In this document: piece by piece, positions 1 to 8,125 of the stretch
Numbering within the stretch: the stretch's first letter is position 1
Layout of the letters: each line of letters begins with the position of its first letter
From: DATNIC01 sp035604635
Lineage (GTDB): Bacteria > Vulcanimicrobiota > Vulcanimicrobiia > Vulcanimicrobiales > Vulcanimicrobiaceae
Assembly (NCBI GenBank): GCA_035604635.1
Contig: DATNIC010000026.1
Span: 1-9,630 of the forward strand
DNA length: 9,630 nucleotides
Reading direction: 5' to 3'
Program-made: the position numbers and the translations under genes
Notes under the pieces: generated by a model
The model's database searches: none
What the model saw: the letters and a program-made list of their open reading frames with translations, nothing else
Told to the model about the DNA's origin: nothing

Positions 1-588
1 CAGCCGATTCTGCGCGTACAGCGAGTCTACTATCGCAACGATCCGATCTTGACGATGGCGGTTCCGATGCGTCCTCCGACCGACCTCTCGTACGGCAAAG
101 CGATCGTGAAGGCCGGGATGATCTGGGACGAGGTCGAGGCCGCCGGACTGCAGGGCGTCACGGGCGTGTGGTGCCACGAAGCCGGCGTCGGACGGATGTT
201 CAACGTGATCGCGATTACGCAGCGCTACGCCGGCCATGCAAAGCAGGCCGCGATGCTGGCGGCAAATTGCCAATCGGGGAACTATCTGGGCCGCTTCACG
301 GTCGTCGTCGACGACGACGTCGACCCGAGCGATATGTTCGACGTCTTGTGGGCGATGTGCACGCGCTGCGATCCGGTCGAGGACATCGATTTCATCCGCA
401 AGGCTTGGAGCACGCCCCTCGATCCGACGATTCCCCACGACGCGAAAGTCTTTCAGAGTTCGCGTGCCGTCATCGACGCGTGCCGTCCCTACGAGCGCTT
501 GAAAGACTTCCCGAAGGTCGCTCGTGCCACGCCGGAACTGCTCGCGTCGGTCCAAGCGAAGTTCGGCCACATCCTCGATGGGATCTAG
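1..588 (+). CDS. UbiD-family (de)carboxylase, C-terminal part (5' end outside window)
   Basis: The frame is open from base 1 to a TAG at 586-588, giving about 195 codons with no start of its own; the TTG at 49 is internal. The protein matches the C-terminal third of UbiD-family enzymes. The clearest block is the strand encoding VVVDDDVD (codons 101-108), followed by DVLWAMCTRCDP and then RKAWSTPLDP, a family-typical order. UbiD enzymes reversibly (de)carboxylate aromatic or unsaturated acids in the cytosol using prenylated FMN made by UbiX. Family members are about 450-500 residues, so the prFMN site and the Arg-Glu-Glu catalytic residues should lie upstream of the window and cannot be checked. 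No UbiX is visible here. The downstream binding-protein gene starts inside this gene, suggesting co-transcription. Whether this is a phenolic-acid decarboxylase, a phenylphosphate-carboxylase-like subunit or another member is not decidable. Confidence 0.9.
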   Translation, partial: QPILRVQRVYYRNDPILTMAVPMRPPTDLSYGKAIVKAGMIWDEVEAAGLQGVTGVWCHEAGVGRMFNVIAITQRYAGHAKQAAMLAANCQSGNYLGRFTVVVDDDVDPSDMFDVLWAMCTRCDPVEDIDFIRKAWSTPLDPTIPHDAKVFQSSRAVIDACRPYERLKDFPKVARATPELLASVQAKFGHILDGI

Positions 589-1570
589 CCGGGCTTCCTT
601 TATAGGGGCGGCGGCCGCCGGGGCGCTCGCCGCCTTCGCACCTTGCGACGCCCTCCGCGCTGCGATCGAAAAACCAAGCTTCACCATTGGAACCGCCGTC
701 GATTCGCCGACGCAGCTGCCGTTGTACCTCGCCGTGGCTCGAACGTTCAAAGAGCAAGGTCTCGACGTCAAAGCGCTCGGTTTTCGCGGCGACGCGGAGG
801 TTGCTCAGGCCCTCGCCGGCGGCTCCATCGACGTCTGTTTGGCCTCGTCGACCGGCCTGATCAATCTCATCTCTGCGGGGCAGCCGGCAGTCGGGTTCTA
901 CGCGGGGTTCAATCAAGCGGATTTCGCGTGGGTCGCGCAATCGTCGATCAAGTCGTGGCGTGACTTGAAAGGGAAGAACATCGGCGTCTCGACGTTCGGA
1001 TCGCTCACCGACGTCATCACGCGCTACGTATTGAAGAAGAACGGTCTCACGCCGGAAAAGGACGTGCAGATCATTCAGGCCGGTGGGAGTCCGAGCGCGT
1101 TTTCGGCGATGAAGTCTTCGAAGTTGCAAGCCGCGATCATGAATGCGCCGTTCAAATGGGAGGCGCTGGACCTCGGTTTCACGCTCCTAGGGACGCAGGC
1201 GCGCGATGTCTCACCGGGTTGGCCGAAGCACCTCTACTACGCGAAAAAGGCGTTTGTCGACGGGTACCCCGAGACGGTGACGGCGCTCCTTCGCGCGCAC
1301 GTAGCGGCGATACGCTTGGCGCGGAGCGACCGCGCGCTTGCGGTCAAGACATACGTCGACCGGCTGAAATTCGACGAAACCTACGCGAATCGCGCGTACG
1401 ACGAGGCGATGCCCGGCTACGACGAGCGCGGCCACCTTCCAGAAAAGTCGATGGCGACGTTTTGGAAGCTGACGATCGAGAACGGCGACGTCAAAGAACC
1501 GTGGCCCGATGCGAAATTCCTCGACGCGCGATGGGTCGATTCGTTCAACCGCTGGGCACCGAAGGCGTGA
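578..1570 (+). CDS. SsuA/NMT1-type ABC transporter periplasmic substrate-binding protein
   Basis: This encodes 330 residues from the ATG at 578. That start overlaps the upstream UbiD gene by 11 bp and places an export signal at the N-terminus: SSRAS, then an Ala-rich hydrophobic run (about 8-20), with possible cleavage near residues 26-30. Starting at 524 would add an Arg/Ser-rich tail read out of the UbiD gene. Family hallmarks are PLYLAVARTFKEQGLDV (about 48-64), the GDAEVAQALAGGSIDV block (71-86) and DLKGKNIGVSTFGS (129-142), as in SsuA/TauA/ThiY-type proteins that bind sulfonates, nitrate or pyrimidines and in many aromatic-acid relatives. The signal has a single Arg, so a Tat route is not supported; FAPC is a poor lipobox. 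No Shine-Dalgarno is seen before the ATG, so coupling to UbiD translation is likely. No matching permease or ATPase lies downstream; they may be upstream of the window. The ligand is unknown. Confidence 0.88.
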   Translation: MGSSRASFIGAAAAGALAAFAPCDALRAAIEKPSFTIGTAVDSPTQLPLYLAVARTFKEQGLDVKALGFRGDAEVAQALAGGSIDVCLASSTGLINLISAGQPAVGFYAGFNQADFAWVAQSSIKSWRDLKGKNIGVSTFGSLTDVITRYVLKKNGLTPEKDVQIIQAGGSPSAFSAMKSSKLQAAIMNAPFKWEALDLGFTLLGTQARDVSPGWPKHLYYAKKAFVDGYPETVTALLRAHVAAIRLARSDRALAVKTYVDRLKFDETYANRAYDEAMPGYDERGHLPEKSMATFWKLTIENGDVKEPWPDAKFLDARWVDSFNRWAPKA

Positions 1571-1585
1571 ACTTCCACTAGTTCA
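1568..1585. other. Short inverted repeat across the convergent stop codons
   Basis: TGAACT (1568-1573) and AGTTCA (1580-1585) form a perfect 6-bp stem with a 6-nt loop. The stem includes the TGA of the plus-strand binding protein, and the loop and right arm include the TAG of the minus-strand ATPase. Only 7 bp separate the two genes. Neither strand has a U-tract after the stem, so this is not a standard intrinsic terminator. It could be a weak bidirectional 3'-end hairpin or chance. Confidence 0.3.
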
Positions 1586-2669
1586 AGAGCATGCAGGTGC
1601 GCGAAGTAATTCGCACGGTGACGCTCTCGCCGACGGACGGCGCGGCGGAGCTCGGCAACTTCGTGATCAGCATCGCATCGCCGGTGCGGACGATACATTC
1701 GACCGCATCTCCCAGGAACGCGGCGCCTTCGACCGTCCCGCGTACGCCCGGCTCCGACGCGGCCGCGACGAGGACTTCGAAGGCTTCGGGTTGGACCGCC
1801 AGCGTCGCACGCTCCCCTGCGCGGCGCGGGACCGTCGTGAAACACTCCACCTCGCCGAACGGCGTCGCGACGCAGACCCGCGCGGGCGACGCGGCGCCGT
1901 TGGCCGCGACGACTTCTGCCGGCACCAAATTTGCTCGTCCCACGAATCGCGCGACGAACTCGATCTGCGGCCGATTGTAGAGATCGCGCGGACTCGCGAC
2001 CTGCACGAGCGCTCCCTCGTTCATGACGGCGACCATGTCGGCAAGGCTGAGCGCTTCAGCCTGCTCGTGGGTGACGAAGATCGTCGTCACGCTCAATCGG
2101 CGCGTCAGCTCACGCAGTTCGAAGCGCATCTCTTCGCGCAGTCGCGCATCGAGGTTGCTCAACGGCTCGTCGAGCAAGAGGACTTTCGGTTGTGCGATCA
2201 GCGCACGCGCCAACGCCAACCGCTGCTGTTGACCGCCGCTGAGCGCCGGAGCCGGACGATCCGCGAGCGCCTCGAGATGGACGAGTCTCAAGATCTCGAG
2301 CGTCCGTTCCCGGATCTCGGCCTTCTTCGTCCCGCCCCGGTACCGCAGCGGGAACGCGGCGTTTTGCGCGACGGTCATGTGCGGCCAGATCGCATACGAT
2401 TGGAACACCATCCCGATGTCGCGCAGCCGCGCGGGGACTTCGATGCCCTCCTGGGATGAGAACACGGTCTCGCCGCCGATCGCGATGCGACCGCGATCCG
2501 GCGTCGCCAAGCCCGCGACGCACCGGAGCAACGTCGTTTTGCCGCAACCGCTGGGACCCAGTAACGCGAGGAAGTCACCCTGGCCGACCTCGATCGTCAC
2601 GCCGCGCAGAGCGGCATGCGACGTGCCTGCAGTGTGGTATGTGAGCTCTAGACCGGCGATCGAGATCAT
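1578..2669 (-). CDS. ABC transporter ATP-binding protein with C-terminal TOBE domain (FbpC/PotA type)
   Basis: This 363-residue cytoplasmic ATPase should energise the permease encoded just upstream. All nucleotide-binding motifs are present and intact: Walker A GPSGCGKTT (38-46), Q-loop Gln90, signature LSGGQQQR (143-150), Walker B VLLLDEP (163-169), D-loop SNLD (171-174) and switch His201. After YNRPQIEFVARFVGRANLVPA (about 231-251) comes a beta-rich tail (about 285-360) consistent with the TOBE domain of iron, polyamine, sulfate and related importers. The ATG at 2669 overlaps the permease TGA as ATGA, and no Shine-Dalgarno is visible, so translation is probably coupled. It is the last gene of the minus-strand operon. 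Subfamily-level resemblance to FbpC/PotA does not fix the substrate; the neighbouring HyuA/HyuB genes argue for an organic solute rather than iron. Confidence 0.95.
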   Translation of the reverse strand: MISIAGLELTYHTAGTSHAALRGVTIEVGQGDFLALLGPSGCGKTTLLRCVAGLATPDRGRIAIGGETVFSSQEGIEVPARLRDIGMVFQSYAIWPHMTVAQNAAFPLRYRGGTKKAEIRERTLEILRLVHLEALADRPAPALSGGQQQRLALARALIAQPKVLLLDEPLSNLDARLREEMRFELRELTRRLSVTTIFVTHEQAEALSLADMVAVMNEGALVQVASPRDLYNRPQIEFVARFVGRANLVPAEVVAANGAASPARVCVATPFGEVECFTTVPRRAGERATLAVQPEAFEVLVAAASEPGVRGTVEGAAFLGDAVECIVRTGDAMLITKLPSSAAPSVGESVTVRITSRTCMLLN

Positions 2670-4327
2670 AGCGCCGGCGACTGCTTCGTCCGGTTCATCA
2701 AGTAGCTATAGCCGACGATCAGCGGCGAGAGGCACAGGAGATAGCAGATCGTCACCGCGGCGCCGCGCGTCAACCCGCCCGTCAGCCAATTCGTCCAGAC
2801 GAAAGCGGGGACCGTCGTGTTGCCGGGCGTCGTCAGCATCACGGACAAAGTCAGCTCGCGGCCGCTGAGGATCACGAGATAAATCCAGGCTAGCAAGAGT
2901 CCGCGCGACATCAACGGCAGTACGATCTCCCGTACGATCGCCCACGTGCTCGCGCCTCCGATCGCGGCAGATTCCTCGAGCTCACGATGCAGCTGCAACA
3001 GGCTCGCATTGGTCATGCGCGTTCCATAGCTGATCCACGTCGCGGCGAACGCGAACACCATGATCCAAATCGTTCCGTAGATGTTGACGACGTACTTCAG
3101 GAAGTAGAGCGAGAAGATGATTACGCCGACCGCCATGATGACGCTCGGGACCGCGTGGGGCAAAAAGGCGATCCCGTCCAACAGCGTCCGTCCTCGGAAG
3201 CGCGTCCGAAATCCGATCCACGTAAACGCGAAACTGAAGACGAGGACGATCAGCGGGACGAGCGTCATCAGGATCACGCTGTTCGCGAGGCTACTGAAGA
3301 ACGCGTCTCCGCCGAGCGCGGCATAATTCGCCATCGTCAGGTGACTGAAGGCTGCGGGCGAAGGCGCTTGCACGAACGGCAGAAACGACTCCCAAACGAC
3401 GACGGCCAGCGGCAAGATAATCCCGGCGACCAAATAAAAGGCGACGAACGCGTACGCGACGTAGGTCCAGCGCCCGAGTGAGAGCAGCCTCGGCTGGTAT
3501 GCTTTTCCAGTAACAACGGCATAGCGTTGCGCGTCGAGTGAGAGATAACGCGTCCACACCGTGAGCGCCAGCGCCGCGATGAGGACCGCGACGCTGAGCG
3601 CGCCGGCCCGTCCGTAATCCGGTAAGCCGGCTTGGGGATTGGTCTGCAGAAAAATATACGTGCTGAAAGTGAAGATACGGTTACTCCACCCGATGATCGC
3701 CGGGACGTCGAATGTCCCAAACGCGATGATGAATACGTAGATCGCTGCGGAGACGAGCGCGGGTCGCGCGAGCGGCAGGACGACGCGGCGGATCGTCTCG
3801 AGCGGCGGTGCACCGGCGGTAAACGCGGCCTCTTCGAGCTGACGATCCATCGCGCGCAGGACGCTGCCGGTCATCAAGAAGGCGACCGGCGCCAGCTGGA
3901 AGCCCATGATCACGCCCATCCCGGCGACGCTGACGACGTTGAAGAGATGGAAGAGGCCGATCTTGGGATGCAGCAAGAACAGCCATCCCATCGCGGAGGC
4001 AAATCCGGGAACCAGGATCGAGACGAGCATGACGGCAACGACGGTGGCCTTTCCGCGCAAATTCGTCCGTTCGACGAGCCACGCGATCGGCAGCCCGAAG
4101 AAAAACGCGAGTGCGGTTGCGATGACGGCAAGCTCGATCGAGTTCCACAAGACCCGGTAGGTTTGCGGTTCGGTGAAGGCGCCGACGTAGTTGCTCGTCC
4201 AGGTCCATTGCCAACCGTCGCCGGCGAAACTCTGCAGCAGGAGGATCGCGAGCAAGCACAGGATCAGCGTCGCGCCGCCGGCCGCGAGCGTCCCCGCGAC
4301 CGCTACGAACGAGCGATCGGCATCCAT
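2666..4327 (-). CDS. ABC transporter permease, two fused permease domains (FbpB type)
   Basis: This 553-residue inner-membrane protein carries two binding-protein-dependent permease domains in one chain, as in FbpB/SfuB iron-type importers, so a single gene supplies the whole channel. Hydrophobic segments begin near residues 8-32, 60-84, 95-119, 133-155, 190-213 and 240-260. A second set begins at about 288-313, 347-371, 385-412, 418-435, 476-497 and 522-543, giving about 12 helices. Each half has an EAA coupling loop: around 164-191 (LEEAAFTAGAP, then VLPLARP) and around 448-477 (LEESAAIGGAS, then VLPLMSRG). These loops dock on the ATPase encoded next, with which the gene shares an ATGA overlap. 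The upstream HyuB stop is 4 bp away. The start at 4327 has only weak purine-rich sequence before it. The length and duplicated architecture are normal for the family; the substrate is not readable. Confidence 0.93.
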   Translation of the reverse strand: MDADRSFVAVAGTLAAGGATLILCLLAILLLQSFAGDGWQWTWTSNYVGAFTEPQTYRVLWNSIELAVIATALAFFFGLPIAWLVERTNLRGKATVVAVMLVSILVPGFASAMGWLFLLHPKIGLFHLFNVVSVAGMGVIMGFQLAPVAFLMTGSVLRAMDRQLEEAAFTAGAPPLETIRRVVLPLARPALVSAAIYVFIIAFGTFDVPAIIGWSNRIFTFSTYIFLQTNPQAGLPDYGRAGALSVAVLIAALALTVWTRYLSLDAQRYAVVTGKAYQPRLLSLGRWTYVAYAFVAFYLVAGIILPLAVVVWESFLPFVQAPSPAAFSHLTMANYAALGGDAFFSSLANSVILMTLVPLIVLVFSFAFTWIGFRTRFRGRTLLDGIAFLPHAVPSVIMAVGVIIFSLYFLKYVVNIYGTIWIMVFAFAATWISYGTRMTNASLLQLHRELEESAAIGGASTWAIVREIVLPLMSRGLLLAWIYLVILSGRELTLSVMLTTPGNTTVPAFVWTNWLTGGLTRGAAVTICYLLCLSPLIVGYSYLMNRTKQSPAL

Positions 4328-4331
4328 GCCG

Positions 4332-6056
4332 CTAGCGCCCGTTAGGCAACTTCAGACCGTAGTCGCGTTCGGCGGCTTCGCGCGAGATGTACCCGCGCGA
4401 AAGATCCCGCTCGACGAGCTCGCGCGCGCGCTCCTCGGGCGGCCCGTAGCCTCCGCCTCCGCCCGTCTCCAAAACGATCACGTCGCCTTCTTCCAAAAGA
4501 TAGTCTTCGATTTTGAACAGGACCTCGGGCTCGCTCGCGCCTTTTTTGTAGACCGTGATGCGCCCAGGGACTCCCGGGCGACCGCCTTGGACGCCCCACG
4601 GTTCGGTGAGATGGCGGTCGACGTTGCTGAACGCAAGGCACGGCCCGAGCATGCGGTAGCGCCGCACGAAGCCGAGGCCGCCGCGAAATTTGCCGGGCCC
4701 TCCGGAATCTGTGCGCAGGCGAAACTCTTCGACCCGAAACGGGACGCGCGTCTCCTGGACTTCGATCGGGACGATGCGCGTGTCACCGTGCGACATCGTC
4801 CGAAACGGACCGCCGCCGTCGTGCGTCGCGCACGCGCCCCAGCCGCCGTGCCCGCTGTCGCTGCTCTTGAACGGACGCCCGAGCGAACGGCTGCGGTAGA
4901 AACTCAGCGACGAGTGGCTGCCGAAGTGACCTCCGGCGATGCGTTCGGGCACCGCCGGCGCAAGCGCCTTGAGGATCAAGTCGATCGTCGTCGGGATCGG
5001 CGCGTTGTATTGCGCCATTGGAGCGTCATCCGATGCGCTGATGATCGTCCCTTCCGGCAAAATCACTTTGAGCGGCCGGAACGTCCCTTCGTTCGCCGAC
5101 TCGTCGATCCCGATCAGATACTTGAACGCGAGACGCGCGATCGACTCACCGCCGCCGTGCCGGCCGGAATTGAAACCGCGCGGACGCTGCGGAGCCATCC
5201 CGGTGAAATCGACCGTCATCTCGTCGTCGTCGATGATGACGCGCACTTTGAGCGGGATCGGGTCGTCGGCAACGCCGTCGTTGTCCATCACCCCTTCGGC
5301 GGAATACTCGCCGTTAGGGATCTGCCGAATCTTCGCGCGCGAGAGTTGTTCCGAGCGCTCCAAGATCAGCCTCGTCGCGGCGAGGAACGTCTCGATCCCG
5401 TACTTCTCTGCAAGTCCGATCGTCAGGTCGCGACCCATGAGACAACCGCTCAACTGCGCCGCGATGTCGCCCAAGAGCTCTTCGGGGAAACGCGAGTTGC
5501 TCGCGATGATCCGGTAGACTTCTTCGATCGGCTCGCCGCGCGACTCGAGCTTGACGCTGCGCAGTTGCAAGCCTTCCATGAAGATGTCGGTGCTGCGATA
5601 GGTCCCGGCGCCGACGGCGGCGCCGCCGATGTCGCCCCAGTGAGCGTTGATCGCGAAAAAGCCGAGCAGCGTCTTCCCGTCAGCGCCGGCCCAGATCGGC
5701 GTATACATCACGACGTTGTTGAGATGCTGGCCCTGGACAGCGGCGGCATTGCACAACACGACGTCGCCGTGGTGCAGGCGCTCGATCCCGTAGATCTGCA
5801 GCCCGTCGCGCACCGCGGTGCCGACGCTATCGGCGACGAAGATCGGGATCCCGCCGCGCGCTTGCGCGACGAGATAGCCGTCGGTGCCGACGAGCCCGAC
5901 GGCATAATCTTTGTACTCCGAGATATGCGGGCTGAAGGCGGTGCGCGTGATGTTCGCCTCGATTTGACCGGCGATCGAAGCGAGGCCGTGCCGGATGACT
6001 TCGAGCGTGACCGGGTCGACGGCCGTTTCCGTCGCCGGCGTCAGAACCGTGCTCAT
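4332..6056 (-). CDS. hyuB: Hydantoinase B/oxoprolinase-family subunit (HyuB type)
   Basis: This encodes 574 residues from the ATG at 6056, which overlaps the HyuA TGA as ATGA; the frame is open 60 bp further upstream, but that lies inside hyuA. With HyuA this family forms ATP-dependent enzymes: N-methylhydantoinase, 5-oxoprolinase, caprolactamase, and more distantly acetone and acetophenone carboxylases. Blocks seen: DPVTLEVIRHGLASIAGQIE (14-33), AHWGDIGG (138-145), EGLQLRSVKL (161-170), TVDFTG (281-286), GFNSGRHGGGES (294-305), SGGPGKFRGGLG (451-462) and TGGGGGYGPP (531-540), in the expected order. Length is usual. An oddity is LCNAAAVQGQHLNNV (101-115) where many members have NDP...HLPD; His111 and His139 remain as candidate metal ligands but the usual Asp is Asn114. 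I believe related sequences exist with this variant, so it may mark a subfamily. Symbol is given at family level; substrate unknown. Confidence 0.92.
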   Translation of the reverse strand: MSTVLTPATETAVDPVTLEVIRHGLASIAGQIEANITRTAFSPHISEYKDYAVGLVGTDGYLVAQARGGIPIFVADSVGTAVRDGLQIYGIERLHHGDVVLCNAAAVQGQHLNNVVMYTPIWAGADGKTLLGFFAINAHWGDIGGAAVGAGTYRSTDIFMEGLQLRSVKLESRGEPIEEVYRIIASNSRFPEELLGDIAAQLSGCLMGRDLTIGLAEKYGIETFLAATRLILERSEQLSRAKIRQIPNGEYSAEGVMDNDGVADDPIPLKVRVIIDDDEMTVDFTGMAPQRPRGFNSGRHGGGESIARLAFKYLIGIDESANEGTFRPLKVILPEGTIISASDDAPMAQYNAPIPTTIDLILKALAPAVPERIAGGHFGSHSSLSFYRSRSLGRPFKSSDSGHGGWGACATHDGGGPFRTMSHGDTRIVPIEVQETRVPFRVEEFRLRTDSGGPGKFRGGLGFVRRYRMLGPCLAFSNVDRHLTEPWGVQGGRPGVPGRITVYKKGASEPEVLFKIEDYLLEEGDVIVLETGGGGGYGPPEERARELVERDLSRGYISREAAERDYGLKLPNGR

Positions 6057-8125
6057 GGCGTGCAGTGGATGAGGATTTCGCGCATGCTTCCGACCTCGAA
6101 GCGATCGCCCGGCCAAACGACCGTCGTCGAGCCATATTCCTCGACGATCGCCGGACCGACTCCTGAAAAGCCCGGAGCCAGCGCGGAGCGCTGGAAGATC
6201 TGCGACTCGACCGGCCGGCCCCCGAAGGAGACCGGCCGCGTCGCGACCGCGCTCTGCGTCGCCGCTCGCGGCAACTGCGACAGCTCCGGCCGCGGCAGCC
6301 GGCCGAACGTCGAGACGTGCAGGGCTTGGAACTCGACCAGGGCCTGCGCGTCGCCGTGCCCGTAACGGCGCCGGTAATCCTCTTCAAAGGCGTGCCGGAT
6401 CCCAGCAACGTCGACGAGTCCCGTCACCGGGACTTTGATGTTGTGCCGCTGTCCGCGATACCGCATCTCGGCGAAGCGTTCGAAGATGACGTCGGCGGGC
6501 GAGAAATCTTTGCGCACGGTCCCCGCCGCCTCGGCTTCCAGCCCGGCGAAGATCGCGCTCATCTTGCCGACGCTCTCGGCGTCGAGCGGATGGACGAATG
6601 TCGTCGCGTGATCGAGGCGCGCATCGGCCAAGAGCATCCCGATCGCGGAGAAATTTCCGGGTTCCGGCGGGACGACGACGGTCGGAATTGCGAGGTCTCG
6701 CGCAAGCGCGCTCGCGTGCAGCGGGCCGCCGCCCCCATAACAGAACAACACGAAGTCGCGCGGATCGCGCCCGTGCTCGACCGAGATCCGCCGGATCGCG
6801 CCCGACATGATCACGGTCGCGATCGCGATGATCCCGTCCGCCGCGCGGAGCACGCCGTCTGGGTCATCGAAGCCGAGCGGCTCCGCGATCCGTTCGCGCA
6901 CCGCGGCAGCGGCAGACTCGACATCGAGCGGGATCTCGCCGCCGAGAAAGTTCGCGGGATTGAGGCGGCCGAGCAACAGGTTCGCATCGGTGACCGTCGG
7001 CTCCGTGCCGCCGCGACCGTAACACACAGGCCCCGGCGTCGAGCCGGCGCTGCGCGGCCCGACGTGCAATTGATTGAGCTCGTCCAACCACGCGATCGAG
7101 CCGCCGCCGGAACCGACTTCGGTGATCTCGATGACGGGGGACTTGATCGGGACACCCTTCACGTAGCCGCCGACGTAATACGTCGAGGTAACCGCGAAGC
7201 GCCCTTCCTCTACCAACGCGCATTTCGCGGTCGTCCCGCCCATGTCGAACGAGACGACGTTCTCGAAGCCCAGTGCCTGCGCGTAAAAGGCGGCGCCGAT
7301 GCAGCCCCCGACCGGGCCCGACTCGACGAGCGCGATCGGCTGCGTGCACGCGCGTTCGGTCGAGAGGACGCCGCCGTTCGAACCCATCATCGAAAGCACA
7401 CCGGTAAAGTCGCCCTTGCGAAGATCGCTCTCGAGCCTGCGAATGTAGGTCTTCACTTGCGGCCCGATGTAGGCGTTTGCGGCGGCGGTCGAGACGCGCT
7501 CGTACTCATGCCATTCACGGCACAAGTCGGTACTCGCCGTTACGAACGCATCAGGCAGCAGCTGTGCAAGCCGCTGCGCTGCTTGCTGTTCGTGCGCCGG
7601 GTTCGCGTACGAATGCATGAAAAATACGGCGACGGCATCGACATCGCTTCGCCGCAGCTCAACGGCAAGCGCGTCGAGCTCATCGAGCGCCAGCGGCTGC
7701 ACGATCTCGCCGCGTGGATCCATCCGCTCGGTGACCTCGAAGCGCCGTTCTCGCGGGATGAGCGGCTCGTCTCGATAGTAATGGTAGTCGAAGGGATCGG
7801 GCCGGTTACCGCGCGCAATCTCTAAAACATCGCCGAAGCCCTTCGTCGTGACGAGCGCGGCCTTTGCCCCACGCCGCTGGATCAACGCGTTGATGACCAG
7901 CGTCGTCCCGTGATAGACCGCACCGGCCGCCGCCGGCGTGAGATCGGCTTTCGAAAAGCAGGTCGCGATCCCGTCCGCGAAATTGTCGTATGTCGTGGGG
8001 GCTTTGGTGTACGTGACGTTCTTCGTCGCATAATCGAAGGCGACCAGATCCGTAAACGTCCCGCCGATATCGACGGCGACCGCGTGCGATGCCGAACCGT
8101 TACCGCGAGGCGGAGAGGATTTCAA
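6053..8125 (-). CDS. hyuA: Hydantoinase A/oxoprolinase-family subunit (HyuA type)
   Basis: This 690-residue protein is the ATP-binding partner of HyuB. It has an ASKHA-type (actin/Hsp70-like) fold: DIGGTFTDLV phosphate motif (19-28), YHGTT (71-75), SGPVGG (269-274), a second phosphate motif FDMGGTTA (293-300), GSGGGSIAW (338-346), RSAGSTPGPVCYGRGG (358-373), YGGGGPLH (463-470), MRYRGQ (554-559) and GPAIVEEYGSTTVVWPGD (657-674). The family uses ATP to activate a cyclic amide (hydantoin, oxoproline, lactam) or, in carboxylase relatives, a ketone or bicarbonate. The start is TTG at 8125: no ATG or GTG lies in frame between it and the DIGGT motif. This start sits 26 bp inside the end of the upstream binding-protein gene. 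A purine-rich GGAAGGA (8139-8145) precedes it at a long 13-nt spacing. Nothing is missing or broken; the substrate cannot be assigned. Confidence 0.94.
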   Translation of the reverse strand: MKSSPPRGNGSASHAVAVDIGGTFTDLVAFDYATKNVTYTKAPTTYDNFADGIATCFSKADLTPAAAGAVYHGTTLVINALIQRRGAKAALVTTKGFGDVLEIARGNRPDPFDYHYYRDEPLIPRERRFEVTERMDPRGEIVQPLALDELDALAVELRRSDVDAVAVFFMHSYANPAHEQQAAQRLAQLLPDAFVTASTDLCREWHEYERVSTAAANAYIGPQVKTYIRRLESDLRKGDFTGVLSMMGSNGGVLSTERACTQPIALVESGPVGGCIGAAFYAQALGFENVVSFDMGGTTAKCALVEEGRFAVTSTYYVGGYVKGVPIKSPVIEITEVGSGGGSIAWLDELNQLHVGPRSAGSTPGPVCYGRGGTEPTVTDANLLLGRLNPANFLGGEIPLDVESAAAAVRERIAEPLGFDDPDGVLRAADGIIAIATVIMSGAIRRISVEHGRDPRDFVLFCYGGGGPLHASALARDLAIPTVVVPPEPGNFSAIGMLLADARLDHATTFVHPLDAESVGKMSAIFAGLEAEAAGTVRKDFSPADVIFERFAEMRYRGQRHNIKVPVTGLVDVAGIRHAFEEDYRRRYGHGDAQALVEFQALHVSTFGRLPRPELSQLPRAATQSAVATRPVSFGGRPVESQIFQRSALAPGFSGVGPAIVEEYGSTTVVWPGDRFEVGSMREILIHCTP

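Noticed and set aside
301..318. Perfect 18-bp palindrome made of GTC/GAC triplets
   Set aside because: It encodes the conserved VVVDDD of UbiD with the organism's preferred codons, so the symmetry follows from Val/Asp coding rather than from an operator site.
470..1129. Minus-strand open frame (219 codons) opposite UbiD and the binding protein
   Set aside because: Arg-rich shadow translation; both plus-strand genes here show strong family motifs.
1509..2459. Plus-strand open frame (316 codons) opposite the ABC ATPase
   Set aside because: It runs through the end of the binding protein in another frame and opposite Walker and signature motifs of the ATPase; the composition is shadow-like.
6057..6116. 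20-residue upstream extension of HyuB
   Set aside because: This stretch is already the end of HyuA; the ATG at 6056 forms a standard ATGA junction and precedes the conserved DPVTLEVIRHGL block by the usual short distance.
4191..6365. Very long plus-strand open frame (724 codons) opposite HyuB
   Set aside because: It is antisense to a gene with full HyuB motif content. Its translation is Arg/Asp/Ala-rich low-complexity sequence typical of the mirror frame of high-GC genes, with no recognisable domain.
6317..7825. Plus-strand open frame (502 codons) opposite HyuA
   Set aside because: Same mirror-frame effect; the minus strand carries the complete HyuA motif series.
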